Positions 27,505 to 36,020 of a DNA stretch of 64,000 nt are shown here, in pieces. Each line of letters begins with the position of its first letter. Position 1 is the first letter of the stretch. The translations under genes and the position numbers were made by a program. The notes under the pieces are model-generated. The model had not been told where the DNA came from. It worked only from the letters and a program-made list of their open reading frames with translations, and did not search any database. Where the stretch lies: NCBI RefSeq assembly GCF_963662805.1, contig NZ_OY759867.1, positions 1 through 64,000 on the forward strand. Reading direction: 5' to 3'. The DNA comes from an uncultured Cohaesibacter sp. (GTDB lineage: Bacteria > Pseudomonadota > Alphaproteobacteria > Rhizobiales > Cohaesibacteraceae).

Positions 27505-28579
27505 TCAGGCTGCGCCACTCGCTGTGACCACGGAATCCATCACATTCACATCCGGGTCGGTTTCGCACTTGACCAGATTGCGGCCGCTGCGTTTGGCGGC
27601 ATAGAGGCACTGGTCGGCGCGTTCGATGATGTCCTGCATGGTGTCGCCCGGAGTGTAATGCGAGCAGCCGATCGAGATCGTGATGCGGCCCAGATTTTCG
27701 CCGGTGGAGCGTTTGATGAGTTCCTTGGCCATGACGGCCTTGCGGATATTCTCGGCGACGGCGACGGCCTGACGGAGATTTGTCTTGGGTAAAATGACGG
27801 CGAACTCCTCGCCACCGTAGCGGCAGGGGATGTCCTGACCCTTGACATTCTGCTTGACCGCAATGGCCACGAGACGCAACACCTGATCGCCGGTCTGATG
27901 ACCGAAGGTGTCGTTGAATTTCTTGAAATGGTCGATATCGGTCATCAGGAGCGACATCGGCTCGCCCGAATCTTCGGCTTCTTCCATCGCCTGCAACAGT
28001 GATCTATCGAAATGCTTGCGATTGGCAAGGGTGGTCAGATCATCGGTGAGCGATTCATAGCGGATCGTATCGAGCGTCTCGCGCAATTCCACGACCTGGG
28101 CCTGAGAACTGGCGAGTTGTTCGCTCAAGGCGCGGTTCTGTGCCTCGACATCCTTGGTTTCATGGATGAGCTGGGCGACAATCTCGCGAATGACGTTCCT
28201 GTCCTCGGTTTTGGAGAGATTCTGGGAGGCTCCAACTAGCGCATCACCATAATGGTTGGCGGTGCTGACATATTCTTCGACTTCGCGAACAATTGAGCGC
28301 AATTCCGTAGAGATCTTGCCGCCGACTTCCTCAATCCGGTCACTGAGGCGGTTGGGGGGCGAGATGATCATTGTAAATGGTGTCGAGCTGACCAAGGCTG
28401 ATGGAGCCATGGGCGCGCAGAATGTCGTTGATGGCCTTGTTCAGGCCGCGGTTGAACCCGGCGGCGTAGGTATACCAGATCTCATAGTTGCGAGGATAGG
28501 CAGGCATCTGATTTTTCTTCAGATTACCGAGCGCTGACTCACCGTAAATATATGTGCGTTTGTAGTCGCCGTTTTCCAT
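27505..28579 (-). CDS. GGDEF-domain diguanylate cyclase, with one single-base insertion
   Basis: A cytoplasmic protein of about 357 residues after removing one base from the run of six C (minus strand) near 28360. The N-terminal region has the conserved alphaproteobacterial pattern PRNYEIWYTYAAGFNRGLNK and a coiled-coil-like linker rich in E, Q and A. The GGDEF domain has LTDDLTTLANRKHFD, LLMTDIDHFKKFND and the active-site RYGGEEF, so cyclic-di-GMP synthesis is expected. The inhibitory I-site RxxD is not conserved, as KGQD stands at that position. No membrane span or sensor domain is seen. The ATG at 28579 is the likely start; an in-frame TTG lies 30 bases upstream. Confidence 0.85.
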
Positions 28580-28897
28580 CGCCAAAAATACTATGTGCTG
28601 TATGCACAAACCCCTCGTTACCCCAACATGTTAGGTACTTTATTCGAGGAAGGCTTAAAACGACGTTAAGTGGGGGGCTTTTGTACAAATCGAAGCATTT
28701 TAAAAAAGTTGTTTTATTTCAACTGGTTAAAAATATGCTTAGTTTCCATTTGAACAAAGATATGAAATTTTGTGAGGGAAAGTGGGAAAAATCTGCCCTA
28801 TGTGTGCATCTTCTTCCCAGTAGAAGTGCTGATTATATCCAGCGCTCTTTGCAACTTTGTGTTTTACATCCGTAGAAATGCAGATAAGAAACCGCTG
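28580..28897. other. AT-rich intergenic region with terminator
   Basis: About 318 bases with no supported gene. At 28888-28912 the stem GAAACCGCTG/CAGCGGTTTC overlaps the stop codon of the DEAD-box gene. It could act as its terminator on the minus strand, although the following T-run is weak. Confidence 0.5.
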
Positions 28898-30418
28898 TCA
28901 GTCAGCGGTTTCGCTCTCTTCGACCTTGCTTTTGGTCGGGCGGATCGGTTGCAGCAGGAATGCCGGTACGTGATCGCCCATGCCGATGACCTGCTTGTCG
29001 TCACGGTCACGGTTGCGCCGGGATGCGCCACGCTCACGCTGTGGAGCGGAATTGTCGGGGCGCCGGTTTCTGCTGTCGCTTCTCGTGGTGTCGGGCTGAG
29101 CTTCCTCGGCCTTCACTTCGGGTGCTTTTTCCCTGCGATCCTGTCTGGGCCGTGAGGATTTGCCTTGCGGCTGGCTCTGGCGCTCGTCTTTTGCGCCATC
29201 TTCGGAGCGTGCCTTCTTGCCGCCACGGCTGTTGCGGCGGGAGCGTTTGGAATCGCCCTCTCTCTCGTCATCGCTGTCCGGTGAAGAGGTGAAATCTTTC
29301 TCGCCCATCCACTCAATCGTCTCACCGATTAGGCTTTCGATTGCGTCGATATATTTTTTGTCAGCCTTGGTGGCGATCGAAATGGCGGTGCCTTCGCGAC
29401 CGGCGCGGCCTGTCCTGCCGATGCGGTGGACATAGTCCTCGGCATGGGTCGGCATATCGAAGTTGAACACGTGGCTGACGCTCGGGATGTCGAGGCCGCG
29501 CGCGGCCACATCACTGGCGACGAGCAGACTGATGCCACCATTCTTGAAGCCGTCCAACGTTGCCATGCGGGAGCCTTGATCCATGTCGCCATGAAGCGCA
29601 CCGGCGTTGAAGCCGTGCTTGCTGAGCGAACGGTAGAGCGTTGCGACGTCCCGTTTGCGGTTGCAGAAGACGATCGCGTTCTTGAGATCCTTGGCTTCTT
29701 CAATCAGCGTGCGCAGAGTGGCGCGCTTGTCCCATGGCTTGCTGCCTGAGGCAACGAGGCGCTGGGTAATGGTCTTGGCGGTCGAAGCGGGTGGTGCGAC
29801 CTCGATGCGGACCGGATTGTGCAGGAACTGATCGGCCAGTATCTGAATTTCCTTCGGCATGGTGGCCGAGAAGAAGACGGTCTGGCGTGTGAAGGGAAGC
29901 AGCTTGCAGATGCGTTCGATGTCGGGCACGAAGCCCATGTCGAGCATGCGGTCTGCTTCATCGACAACAAAAGTTTCAACACCCGTCAGCAGCAATTTTC
30001 CGCGTTCGAAATGATCAAGCAAACGACCGGGCGTTGCGATCAGAACGTCTGCGCCGCGATCAAGCTTTTTCAGCTGATCAGCAAAGGACACGCCGCCGAT
30101 GAGGAGGGAGACGGTCAGACGGTGGTTCTGGCCGTAGGATTCGAAGCTCTGCTCTACCTGAGCGGCAAGCTCGCGGGTCGGTTCCAAAATCAGGGTGCGG
30201 GGCATTCTGGCCCGAGCGCGCCCGCTTTCGAGTAGCGAAAGCATGGGCAGCGTGAAGGACGCCGTCTTGCCCGTACCGGTTTGTGCAACGCCAAGGACAT
30301 CCTTGCGTGCCAAGACATGAGGAATGGCTTGCGCCTGAATTGGAGTTGGCGCTTCATAGCCCGCTGCCTCTACGGCTGCGAGGACTTTATCACTCAGGCC
30401 TAGATCCGAAAATTTCAT
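28898..30418 (-). CDS. DEAD-box ATP-dependent RNA helicase (RhlE-like)
   Basis: A 506-residue RNA helicase. The Q motif is near residues 22-28 (YEAPTPIQAQ). Motif I is QTGTGKT (46-52), followed by PTRELAAQ, the DEAD box in VDEADRMLDMGF, SATMP, and motif VI in HRIGRTGRAGREG. After residue 380 comes a low-complexity tail rich in R, K, S, E and Q (SKRSRRNSRGGKK), probably disordered and RNA-binding. RhlE-type helicases help ribosome assembly and RNA decay, often in the cold or with RNase E. The 239 bases upstream (30419-30657) show no gene. Confidence 0.92.
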   Translation of the reverse strand: MKFSDLGLSDKVLAAVEAAGYEAPTPIQAQAIPHVLARKDVLGVAQTGTGKTASFTLPMLSLLESGRARARMPRTLILEPTRELAAQVEQSFESYGQNHRLTVSLLIGGVSFADQLKKLDRGADVLIATPGRLLDHFERGKLLLTGVETFVVDEADRMLDMGFVPDIERICKLLPFTRQTVFFSATMPKEIQILADQFLHNPVRIEVAPPASTAKTITQRLVASGSKPWDKRATLRTLIEEAKDLKNAIVFCNRKRDVATLYRSLSKHGFNAGALHGDMDQGSRMATLDGFKNGGISLLVASDVAARGLDIPSVSHVFNFDMPTHAEDYVHRIGRTGRAGREGTAISIATKADKKYIDAIESLIGETIEWMGEKDFTSSPDSDDEREGDSKRSRRNSRGGKKARSEDGAKDERQSQPQGKSSRPRQDRREKAPEVKAEEAQPDTTRSDSRNRRPDNSAPQRERGASRRNRDRDDKQVIGMGDHVPAFLLQPIRPTKSKVEESETAD

Positions 30419-30657
30419 CCGTTGATGGAACCATTGTTTGCGGATGCCTTGAAAGCCTTGTGCTTTAGCCCGGTGACACCGGACTGGCCGAAAACATCAG
30501 CGTTTGTTTTAAAATTCTGCCGAACCATACGATTTTGTTGGAATTTGTCAATGCAATGGCTGGATTAGGGTTTATTTGGTGGGCAAATCGATTGATTTGG
30601 GCGTTTTTCCCCAAGCACAGCCCAAAAATCCGGACAATTGATTGATATATCTGGCGC

Positions 30658-30993
30658 TCAGCTGCTCGCAGGTTTCCTGCCAACGAAAGCTGACACGCTG
30701 CTGGCCCAGGTTGCCTCATCCGCCGGGGTGTCGGGATCCATGCGCCGCTTCACTTCTGTTTCGACCTGATCGATGAAGTCATCAAGGGTCTGGGTGCATT
30801 CTTCCTGCCGAGCGTGTTCGTTGTGTTCGAACAGATTGATCCAGTCGTCGGTTCTGCGCCCGAACTGCATCAGGCGGTCGAGCGCCCAGCCCGGATTGTC
30901 GGGACGGAGCAGGCCGAGCAGGGCGGCGATGACGGAAATGGGACTGAGGAGGAGATCGCGCAGGCTGTCTGCTGCCAGACGGAACTGGAACAT
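30658..30993 (-). CDS. Conserved hypothetical protein, 111 residues
   Basis: I do not recognise a named family. The protein has a hydrophobic segment, LLLSPISVIAALLGLL, near residues 15-30, preceded by a short basic and polar start. A hydrophilic helical part follows, with WALDRLMQFGRRTDDWINLF and TLDDFIDQVETEVKRRMD. It could be a monotopic or single-span membrane protein. Codon use matches the neighbours. The start is ATG 30993, with a GTG immediately before it; no good ribosome site is visible, which lowers confidence in the exact start. Confidence 0.55.
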   Translation of the reverse strand: MFQFRLAADSLRDLLLSPISVIAALLGLLRPDNPGWALDRLMQFGRRTDDWINLFEHNEHARQEECTQTLDDFIDQVETEVKRRMDPDTPADEATWASSVSAFVGRKPASS

Positions 30994-31243
30994 CACGGTG
31001 CGCCGAACAACGCTGCCGTAGCTGCTATTGTTGTTCCCTGAGGGTCGATCCCGCCTTTTTATCGAGATAAAACCTGATGTCTGTCAGACTGCAGCGGGGC
31101 CAGCAATTTTGCCCGTTTTCTGCGACCACGCCATGCCATTTTTGCCCCCATCAATGTTCATGTGTCTCGACGCAACATAGGTCCCATATGGTGTATTGGT
31201 CGGGACGGTTCAACCTGTGAAAACACGCATGGCACGTCAGGTG

Positions 31244-32023
31244 TTACTCTCCTGCGATAAAATAGTGCCAGGTTCCGTCCGGTGCGATGCCTAGGCGGTA
31301 GAAATAATATTGCCCGATCGCCTGCATATCATCGACGTCGACCGATGTAATCAGCCGGAACAACTCAACCTTTTGCGGTTTGGTCAGAGCGGAGAAGGGA
31401 TAGTGTGCAAGGTATGGCCAGACATACATCTCCTGCGGGGTGCCTTCTCCCACATGCACGAACCCGCTCTCGAGAACTTCGGCCATGATGGCGAGTATTT
31501 CCGTTCCATCCGCATCGCCGGACAAGGCCCTCAACTGATCAATGGGATCGCCCTCACTGCCCTCAAGGCCGAGAAACTGGCGGCCATTTCGTTCATCTCG
31601 ATGGGCTGGCGCAGTGCCTCTACTTCACCCGTCAGAGTGGCCTTGTAAATGGTTTCATACATGCGGCGGACGGGGGCGGGCAGAGCGCCCGTGTCCCTCA
31701 GGATTTCCGGTAGCGGGCCCGACATCAGCACAGCGTCCTGCTCGCTGGTGTCTTCTGGAAGACCGGGTGAGAGCTCGGGAGCGATGGTTGGCGGGACGAC
31801 CGGAGTTTCTCCCGTGACATCACCATTGACGCTGCCCTTCGATGTGCAGGAGCCTTCGGCGTTGGGCCTGAGGGTTGCCGGGCAGTCATCGCTGGCGGCC
31901 TCATAGTCCCGGCAGGGTGATGATCTTTTCGATCGTCACCTGACTGGCAGTCGCTGCAGGAACAACGAGCAACATCAGGGCAAGTGGCAAAAAAATTTGC
32001 GAAATTTTTGAGAAGGAGCGCAT
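31244..32023 (-). CDS. Conserved exported hypothetical protein, with two compensating single-base indels
   Basis: From ATG 32023 a clear signal peptide (MRSFSKISQIFLPLALMLLV, cleavage after PAATA) opens the reading. One extra G near 31916 and one missing C near 31567 must be corrected to read through. The result is 259 residues: a Pro/Glu-rich middle (PVVPPTIAPELSPGLPEDT), then a conserved C-terminal domain with VRRMYETIYKATLTGEVEAL, EMYVWPYLAHYPFSALTK and IAPDGTWHYFIAGE. I recall similar C-termini in rhizobial proteins of unknown function; none has a characterised role that I know. It is the only gene here that needs both an insertion and a deletion. Confidence 0.62.
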
Positions 32024-32156
32024 CGGTATATCGCCAGCGGGTCTGGTATCCATTGAGCCGCAATGATCCTATGGGCCCCTTGGCAATGCAAGAACAAAAC
32101 CGGGAATGCGTCAGTTTGAACGAGAGCTGTGTTCTAAGGGCGACAGGTGCTGGTCC

Positions 32157-32435
32157 CTATTGCAGCTTGCGCTCGAGGCTGTAGTCACCGCAGAGGATCC
32201 GCTCGGGCAGAGTGGAGATGAGCTGGGAGACTTCTTCCTCGCCATAGGCCAGAACGAGGCTGAAAAGCGCCTGAAACAGGGCCGCGTGGGCGAGGCAGTC
32301 CAGATCAAGTCCGTCATCGCAAGCCTGGTCCCAGATCTCATCAAGAAGACCGAGGGCCCGTTGCTTCTGGCGGTCGATTTCGATGGTGTCGAGCTCGGAA
32401 ATGCAGCGGGATTTATCGGGAGAAATGTTGCGCAT
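32157..32435 (-). CDS. Small conserved hypothetical protein, 92 residues
   Basis: The protein begins MRNISPDKSRCISELDTIEI and is mostly helical, acidic and soluble, with LGLLDEIWDQACDDGLDLDC, then LAHAALFQALFSLVLAYG. The alternating pattern and codon use look like a real gene, and AAGG lies just before the ATG at 32435. No known domain is recognised. The 282 bases between it and the TIGR02301 gene (32436-32717) hold nothing recognisable apart from AT-rich stretches. Confidence 0.5.
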   Translation of the reverse strand: MRNISPDKSRCISELDTIEIDRQKQRALGLLDEIWDQACDDGLDLDCLAHAALFQALFSLVLAYGEEEVSQLISTLPERILCGDYSLERKLQ

Positions 32436-32717
32436 CAAACCTTGCTCTTTGTATCAGTGCAAGCACATCGCCGAAAGGGTCTGAGACGGATCCGGTGAGA
32501 ATGTGCTTTCAAAACAGTGTTTTGGTGCGATGAATGACTGCTTGGGTCAACCATCGGCCCCACTTTCCATCGGTTATGGCCTGTCGTCGCTCAGACGATT
32601 CCATGCCCGCTGGTTCAGTGTTAGTACCATGGTTTTGGGCGCAAAGGGGGAGGAGGTTGCCAAAAGGTTAAAGTTTTCCGTAGGAATTAACTCATATGGT
32701 TAATCTGGCGGTTGGCT

Positions 32718-33161
32718 TTAGCGGACATGGCGGAGCTTGAGGCCGGTGAGGAGATTCTGTCCCTCGAGATGGTAGATTCCGGTGATCTTTTCGGCCTGAC
32801 TGTTGCAGTCCTTGTAGGTGAGGGAAAAGGTCCGGTAGCTCTTGTTGAAGCGGTCTGTCAGCTGGCGGCGACGGGTGTCGTCGGCATCCTCTGCATCGAG
32901 AATGGCTGCCATCTGATCACGCCAAACCTGAGGATCGCTGCCATTGCAGAGGGGATCAAGATACATGAGAGCACCGACAACGGAGCTGAGGCGTCTCAGG
33001 CTCTGCTCATAGGGTGGCAGATTGTTCTCGTTGGCGTGAGACTGGTCTGACAAGGCGCTCATAAAAGCCGGGATGAGCAGGCACAGGGCGAGCGCCGATG
33101 CGATCCTGCGCAGCATGCGACGCTGTGCGCTGTGGGGGACGCCTGCGGGCCGTGCCTTCAT
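32718..33161 (-). CDS. TIGR02301-family exported protein
   Basis: A 147-residue protein starting MKARPAGVPHSAQRRMLRRI with a signal-peptide-like segment, ASALALCLLIPAFMSAL. The mature part has PPYEQSLRRLSSVVGALMYL, DPLCNGSDPQVWRDQM and RFNKSYRTFSLTYKDC. The two cysteines and the WR-x-M block match TIGR02301, a Rhizobiales family of unknown function found beside parE. The ATG at 33161 falls immediately after the parE stop (TAGGATG), suggesting translational coupling to parE. A later Met at residue 16 could instead be the start. Confidence 0.78.
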   Translation of the reverse strand: MKARPAGVPHSAQRRMLRRIASALALCLLIPAFMSALSDQSHANENNLPPYEQSLRRLSSVVGALMYLDPLCNGSDPQVWRDQMAAILDAEDADDTRRRQLTDRFNKSYRTFSLTYKDCNSQAEKITGIYHLEGQNLLTGLKLRHVR

Positions 33162-33162
33162 C

Positions 33163-35232
33163 CTAGATGTCAAGATCGGTCGCAAATTCAGCATTTTCCT
33201 GGATGAATTCGAAACGTGCCTCGGGTTTGTTGCCCATCAGGCGCGTGACAGCGTCCTTAGTTTCGCCCGGCACCATATCAACGATCTGGACCTTCAGCAA
33301 TGTGCGCTTGCTCGGGTCCATTGTTGTTTCCTTCAACTGCGCGGGCAACATCTCGCCAAGACCCTTGAAGCGGCCGATGTCGATCTTGCCCTTGCCCTTG
33401 AATTCGGTCTTGAGCAGTTCGTCCTTGTGAAGATCATCACGGGCGTAAAGAGTCTTGCCGCCCTGAGAGATACGATAGAGCGGCGGTATGGCCAGAAAGA
33501 GGTGGCCATTGTGGATGAGCTGCGGCATTTCGCGCTGGAAATAGGTGAGTAGCAGCGAGGCGATGTGGGCGCCGTCGACGTCAGCATCGGTCATGATGAT
33601 GATGCGGTCGTAGCGCAGCTCTTCGTCATTGTAATTCTTGCGCGTGCCACAGCCCAGAGCTTGTACCAGATCGGCGAGAAGCTGGTTGGCATGGAGCTTG
33701 TCGGCACTGGCGTTGGCGACGTTGAGGATCTTGCCTCGCAGCGGCAGGACGGCCTGAGTGGTCCTGTTGCGGGCCTGCTTGGCAGAGCCGCCAGCCGAGT
33801 CACCTTCGACGATGAAGAGTTCGGTGTCGCCCTTGGCATTCTGCGAACAGTCGGCCAGCTTGCCCGGCAGGCGCAATTTGCGCACGGCAGTCTTGCGGCT
33901 GACGTCCCTTTCCTTGCGGCGACGAAGGCGCTCCTCGGCGCGGTCCACCACCCATTCGAGCAGCTGGTTGGCCTGCTGCGGGGCGTTCGTCAGCCAGTGA
34001 TCAAACTGGTCGCGTACGGCCTGCTCAACGATGCGTGTGGCAGCCGTGGTGGCAAGGCGATCCTTGGTCTGGCCGACAAATTCCGGCTCACGGATGAAAA
34101 CCGAGAGCAGGGCGCCTGCACTGGTCATCACGTCATCGGCGGTGATGAGGGCTCCCTTCTTGTTGTTGGTCAGTTCGGCATAGTTCTTGAGGCCACGCAG
34201 GAGGGCGGTTCTGAGGCCGCTCTCGTGGGTGCCGCCTTCAGGGGTTGGCACCGTGTTACAGTAGGAATGGGAGAAACCGTCGCCACCATACCAGCAGACG
34301 GCCCATTCAACGGCACCATGGCCGCCGGATTTTTCGGTCTTGCCTGCGAAGATCTCGCGGGTGACAAAATTCTGCTTTCCGAGGGTGGCCGAGAGATAGT
34401 CCTTGAGGCCATCAGGGAAGTGGAAGGTCGCCTTGGCCGGAACGTCCGGGGAATGCTCCAGAAGAGACGGTGCGCAGCTCCAGCGAATCTCAACGCCGCC
34501 AAACAGATAGGCCTTGGATCGGGCCATGTTGAGCAGCTGTTCGGGCTTGAAGCGGGCTTTCTTGCCAAAGATCTCATAGTCCGGCTTGAAGGATACCTTG
34601 GTGCCGCGGCGATTGTGTACGTCACCGAGAAACTCGACAGGGCCAAGCGGGATGCCGCGTGAAAAGCTCTGGCGATAGAGCTTCTTGTTGGTTGCGACTT
34701 CGACCTCGAGGCTTTCGGACAGGGCGTTGACGACTGAAGCGCCGACGCCATGAAGGCCGCCTGATGTTTCATAGACCTTGGAATCGAACTTGCCGCCTGC
34801 GTGCAGGGTCGTGAGAATGACTTCCAGCGCCGACTTGTCCTTGAACTTGGGATGCGGATCAACGGGGATGCCGCGGCCGTTGTCGGTCACGCACAGGGTG
34901 TTGTCTTCCTTGAGTTCGACATCAATCCAAGAGGCAAAGCCCGCGACGGCCTCGTCCATGGAGTTGTCAATAATCTCAGCGAAGAGATGGTGCAGGGCCT
35001 TTTCGTCCGTGCCGCCGATATACATGCCCGGACGGCGACGGACAGGCTCTAGCCCTTCGAGCACCTCGATGTCGGCTGCTGTATAGTCTGCCTTGGGTTC
35101 CGGAATGGCCGGAGCAGGTCTGCTTGCTGCTTGGGCCTTGGGGGCCGGTGTTGCCTTAACCGGCTTCTGGGGCTGGTTGTTGCCCCCTTTTGGCGTTGGC
35201 ATTGCAGCAAAGAGATCATCTGACGCGGACAT
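33163..35232 (-). CDS. parE: DNA topoisomerase IV subunit B
   Basis: A 689-residue ATPase subunit of the enzyme that decatenates chromosomes. A Pro/Ala/Lys-rich leader of about 45 residues, typical of rhizobial ParE, precedes the GHKL ATPase domain (EIIDNSMDEAVAGFA, VTDNGRGIPVD, SGGLHGVGASVVNALS). After the transducer domain comes the TOPRIM domain with the conserved EGDSAGGSAKQARNR and TDADVDGAHIASLL. The C-terminus IDIGRFKGLGEMLPAQLKET is standard. The length and motif set favour ParE over GyrB. An A/T-rich region lies upstream. Confidence 0.94.
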   Translation of the reverse strand: MSASDDLFAAMPTPKGGNNQPQKPVKATPAPKAQAASRPAPAIPEPKADYTAADIEVLEGLEPVRRRPGMYIGGTDEKALHHLFAEIIDNSMDEAVAGFASWIDVELKEDNTLCVTDNGRGIPVDPHPKFKDKSALEVILTTLHAGGKFDSKVYETSGGLHGVGASVVNALSESLEVEVATNKKLYRQSFSRGIPLGPVEFLGDVHNRRGTKVSFKPDYEIFGKKARFKPEQLLNMARSKAYLFGGVEIRWSCAPSLLEHSPDVPAKATFHFPDGLKDYLSATLGKQNFVTREIFAGKTEKSGGHGAVEWAVCWYGGDGFSHSYCNTVPTPEGGTHESGLRTALLRGLKNYAELTNNKKGALITADDVMTSAGALLSVFIREPEFVGQTKDRLATTAATRIVEQAVRDQFDHWLTNAPQQANQLLEWVVDRAEERLRRRKERDVSRKTAVRKLRLPGKLADCSQNAKGDTELFIVEGDSAGGSAKQARNRTTQAVLPLRGKILNVANASADKLHANQLLADLVQALGCGTRKNYNDEELRYDRIIIMTDADVDGAHIASLLLTYFQREMPQLIHNGHLFLAIPPLYRISQGGKTLYARDDLHKDELLKTEFKGKGKIDIGRFKGLGEMLPAQLKETTMDPSKRTLLKVQIVDMVPGETKDAVTRLMGNKPEARFEFIQENAEFATDLDI

Positions 35233-35547
35233 AGACTACCCATGAATGGCAAAACAGGAAAAGTACGGCGCACTTCGGAAGGGTCGAATCACGCGCCGTT
35301 TCGATTTCACAATGTCTTCAGGAAGAGCTGTCTGGTCAAGAGAGAGCGGGAGAAAATCGCCGACTAACGGGCAAAGATCCATCGTGTGGTCAGCCACTTG
35401 AACCCTATTGCCGGGCCATCTTGGGGGAAGACTGATTGGATGGATTGTTTTTTTTCCGAAAGTTCCACCTTTGCGATTATGGTTAATCTTTCTTAACCTT
35501 TGCGGCGATATTGTTGATGCGAGGTGGGGACAGTCAACGGAAGCTCT
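35233..35547. other. Intergenic region upstream of parE
   Basis: About 315 bases. It contains the inverted repeat GGTTAA/TTAACC at 35481-35498 with a 6-base spacer, just ahead of the small plus-strand gene. No further gene is apparent. Confidence 0.45.
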
Positions 35548-35721
35548 ATGGAACGGGTAGATTCTGATATCGACAATTTGCGCGCGTCAGTGTTCGAGCT
35601 GAAGTCGAGTCTCTATCGAGCCGACAGGGCTCACATGCGCGAAGACGTCCCCAGCGGACTGTCGCCTCTGGTCAATCTAACCGCAACCGGCTTTCTGGCA
35701 CTGTTCTTCCTGCTGCTCTAG
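35548..35721 (+). CDS. Possible small single-span membrane protein (57 residues)
   Basis: The reading starts at ATG 35548, with GGAAG a few bases upstream. A hydrophilic part (MERVDSDIDNLRASVFELKS) is followed by a C-terminal membrane span ending in FLALFFLLL, giving a C-tail-anchored layout. There is no known family. Its size makes chance possible, but the ordered polar-then-hydrophobic structure and ribosome site favour a gene. Confidence 0.45.
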   Translation: MERVDSDIDNLRASVFELKSSLYRADRAHMREDVPSGLSPLVNLTATGFLALFFLLL

Positions 35722-35897
35722 CATTTCCTTCCAGCCAAGCGAATTCTCTCTCCTGACCGCTTTTGCGGCCCGGTCCTTGTGATCTGTGCTGTGCGAGTGA
35801 CGCGGATGGCTTTGCCTTGTCGAGACGCGCAGCGAGCGAAGTGATTTGTGTTGATATAAAGCTATAACAAAACCTTCCAACTCTTTCTATTCAAAGA

Positions 35898-35925
35898 AAA
35901 AGGGCCGGTGAAAACCGGCCCTTTT
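35898..35925. terminator. Strong bidirectional terminator downstream of glnA
   Basis: The perfect stem AAAAGGGCCGGT/ACCGGCCCTTTT with a GAAA loop lies about 96 bases beyond the glnA stop. Confidence 0.88.
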
Positions 35926-36020
35926 GGGGTTGTTGTTCTTAGTGCTTTTGAGAAAAGCACCTGCCGCTGCGAAGTCCTTACAAGAGGTTCACTCCGGCGT
36001 GTTTGGCAGCACCAAACACA

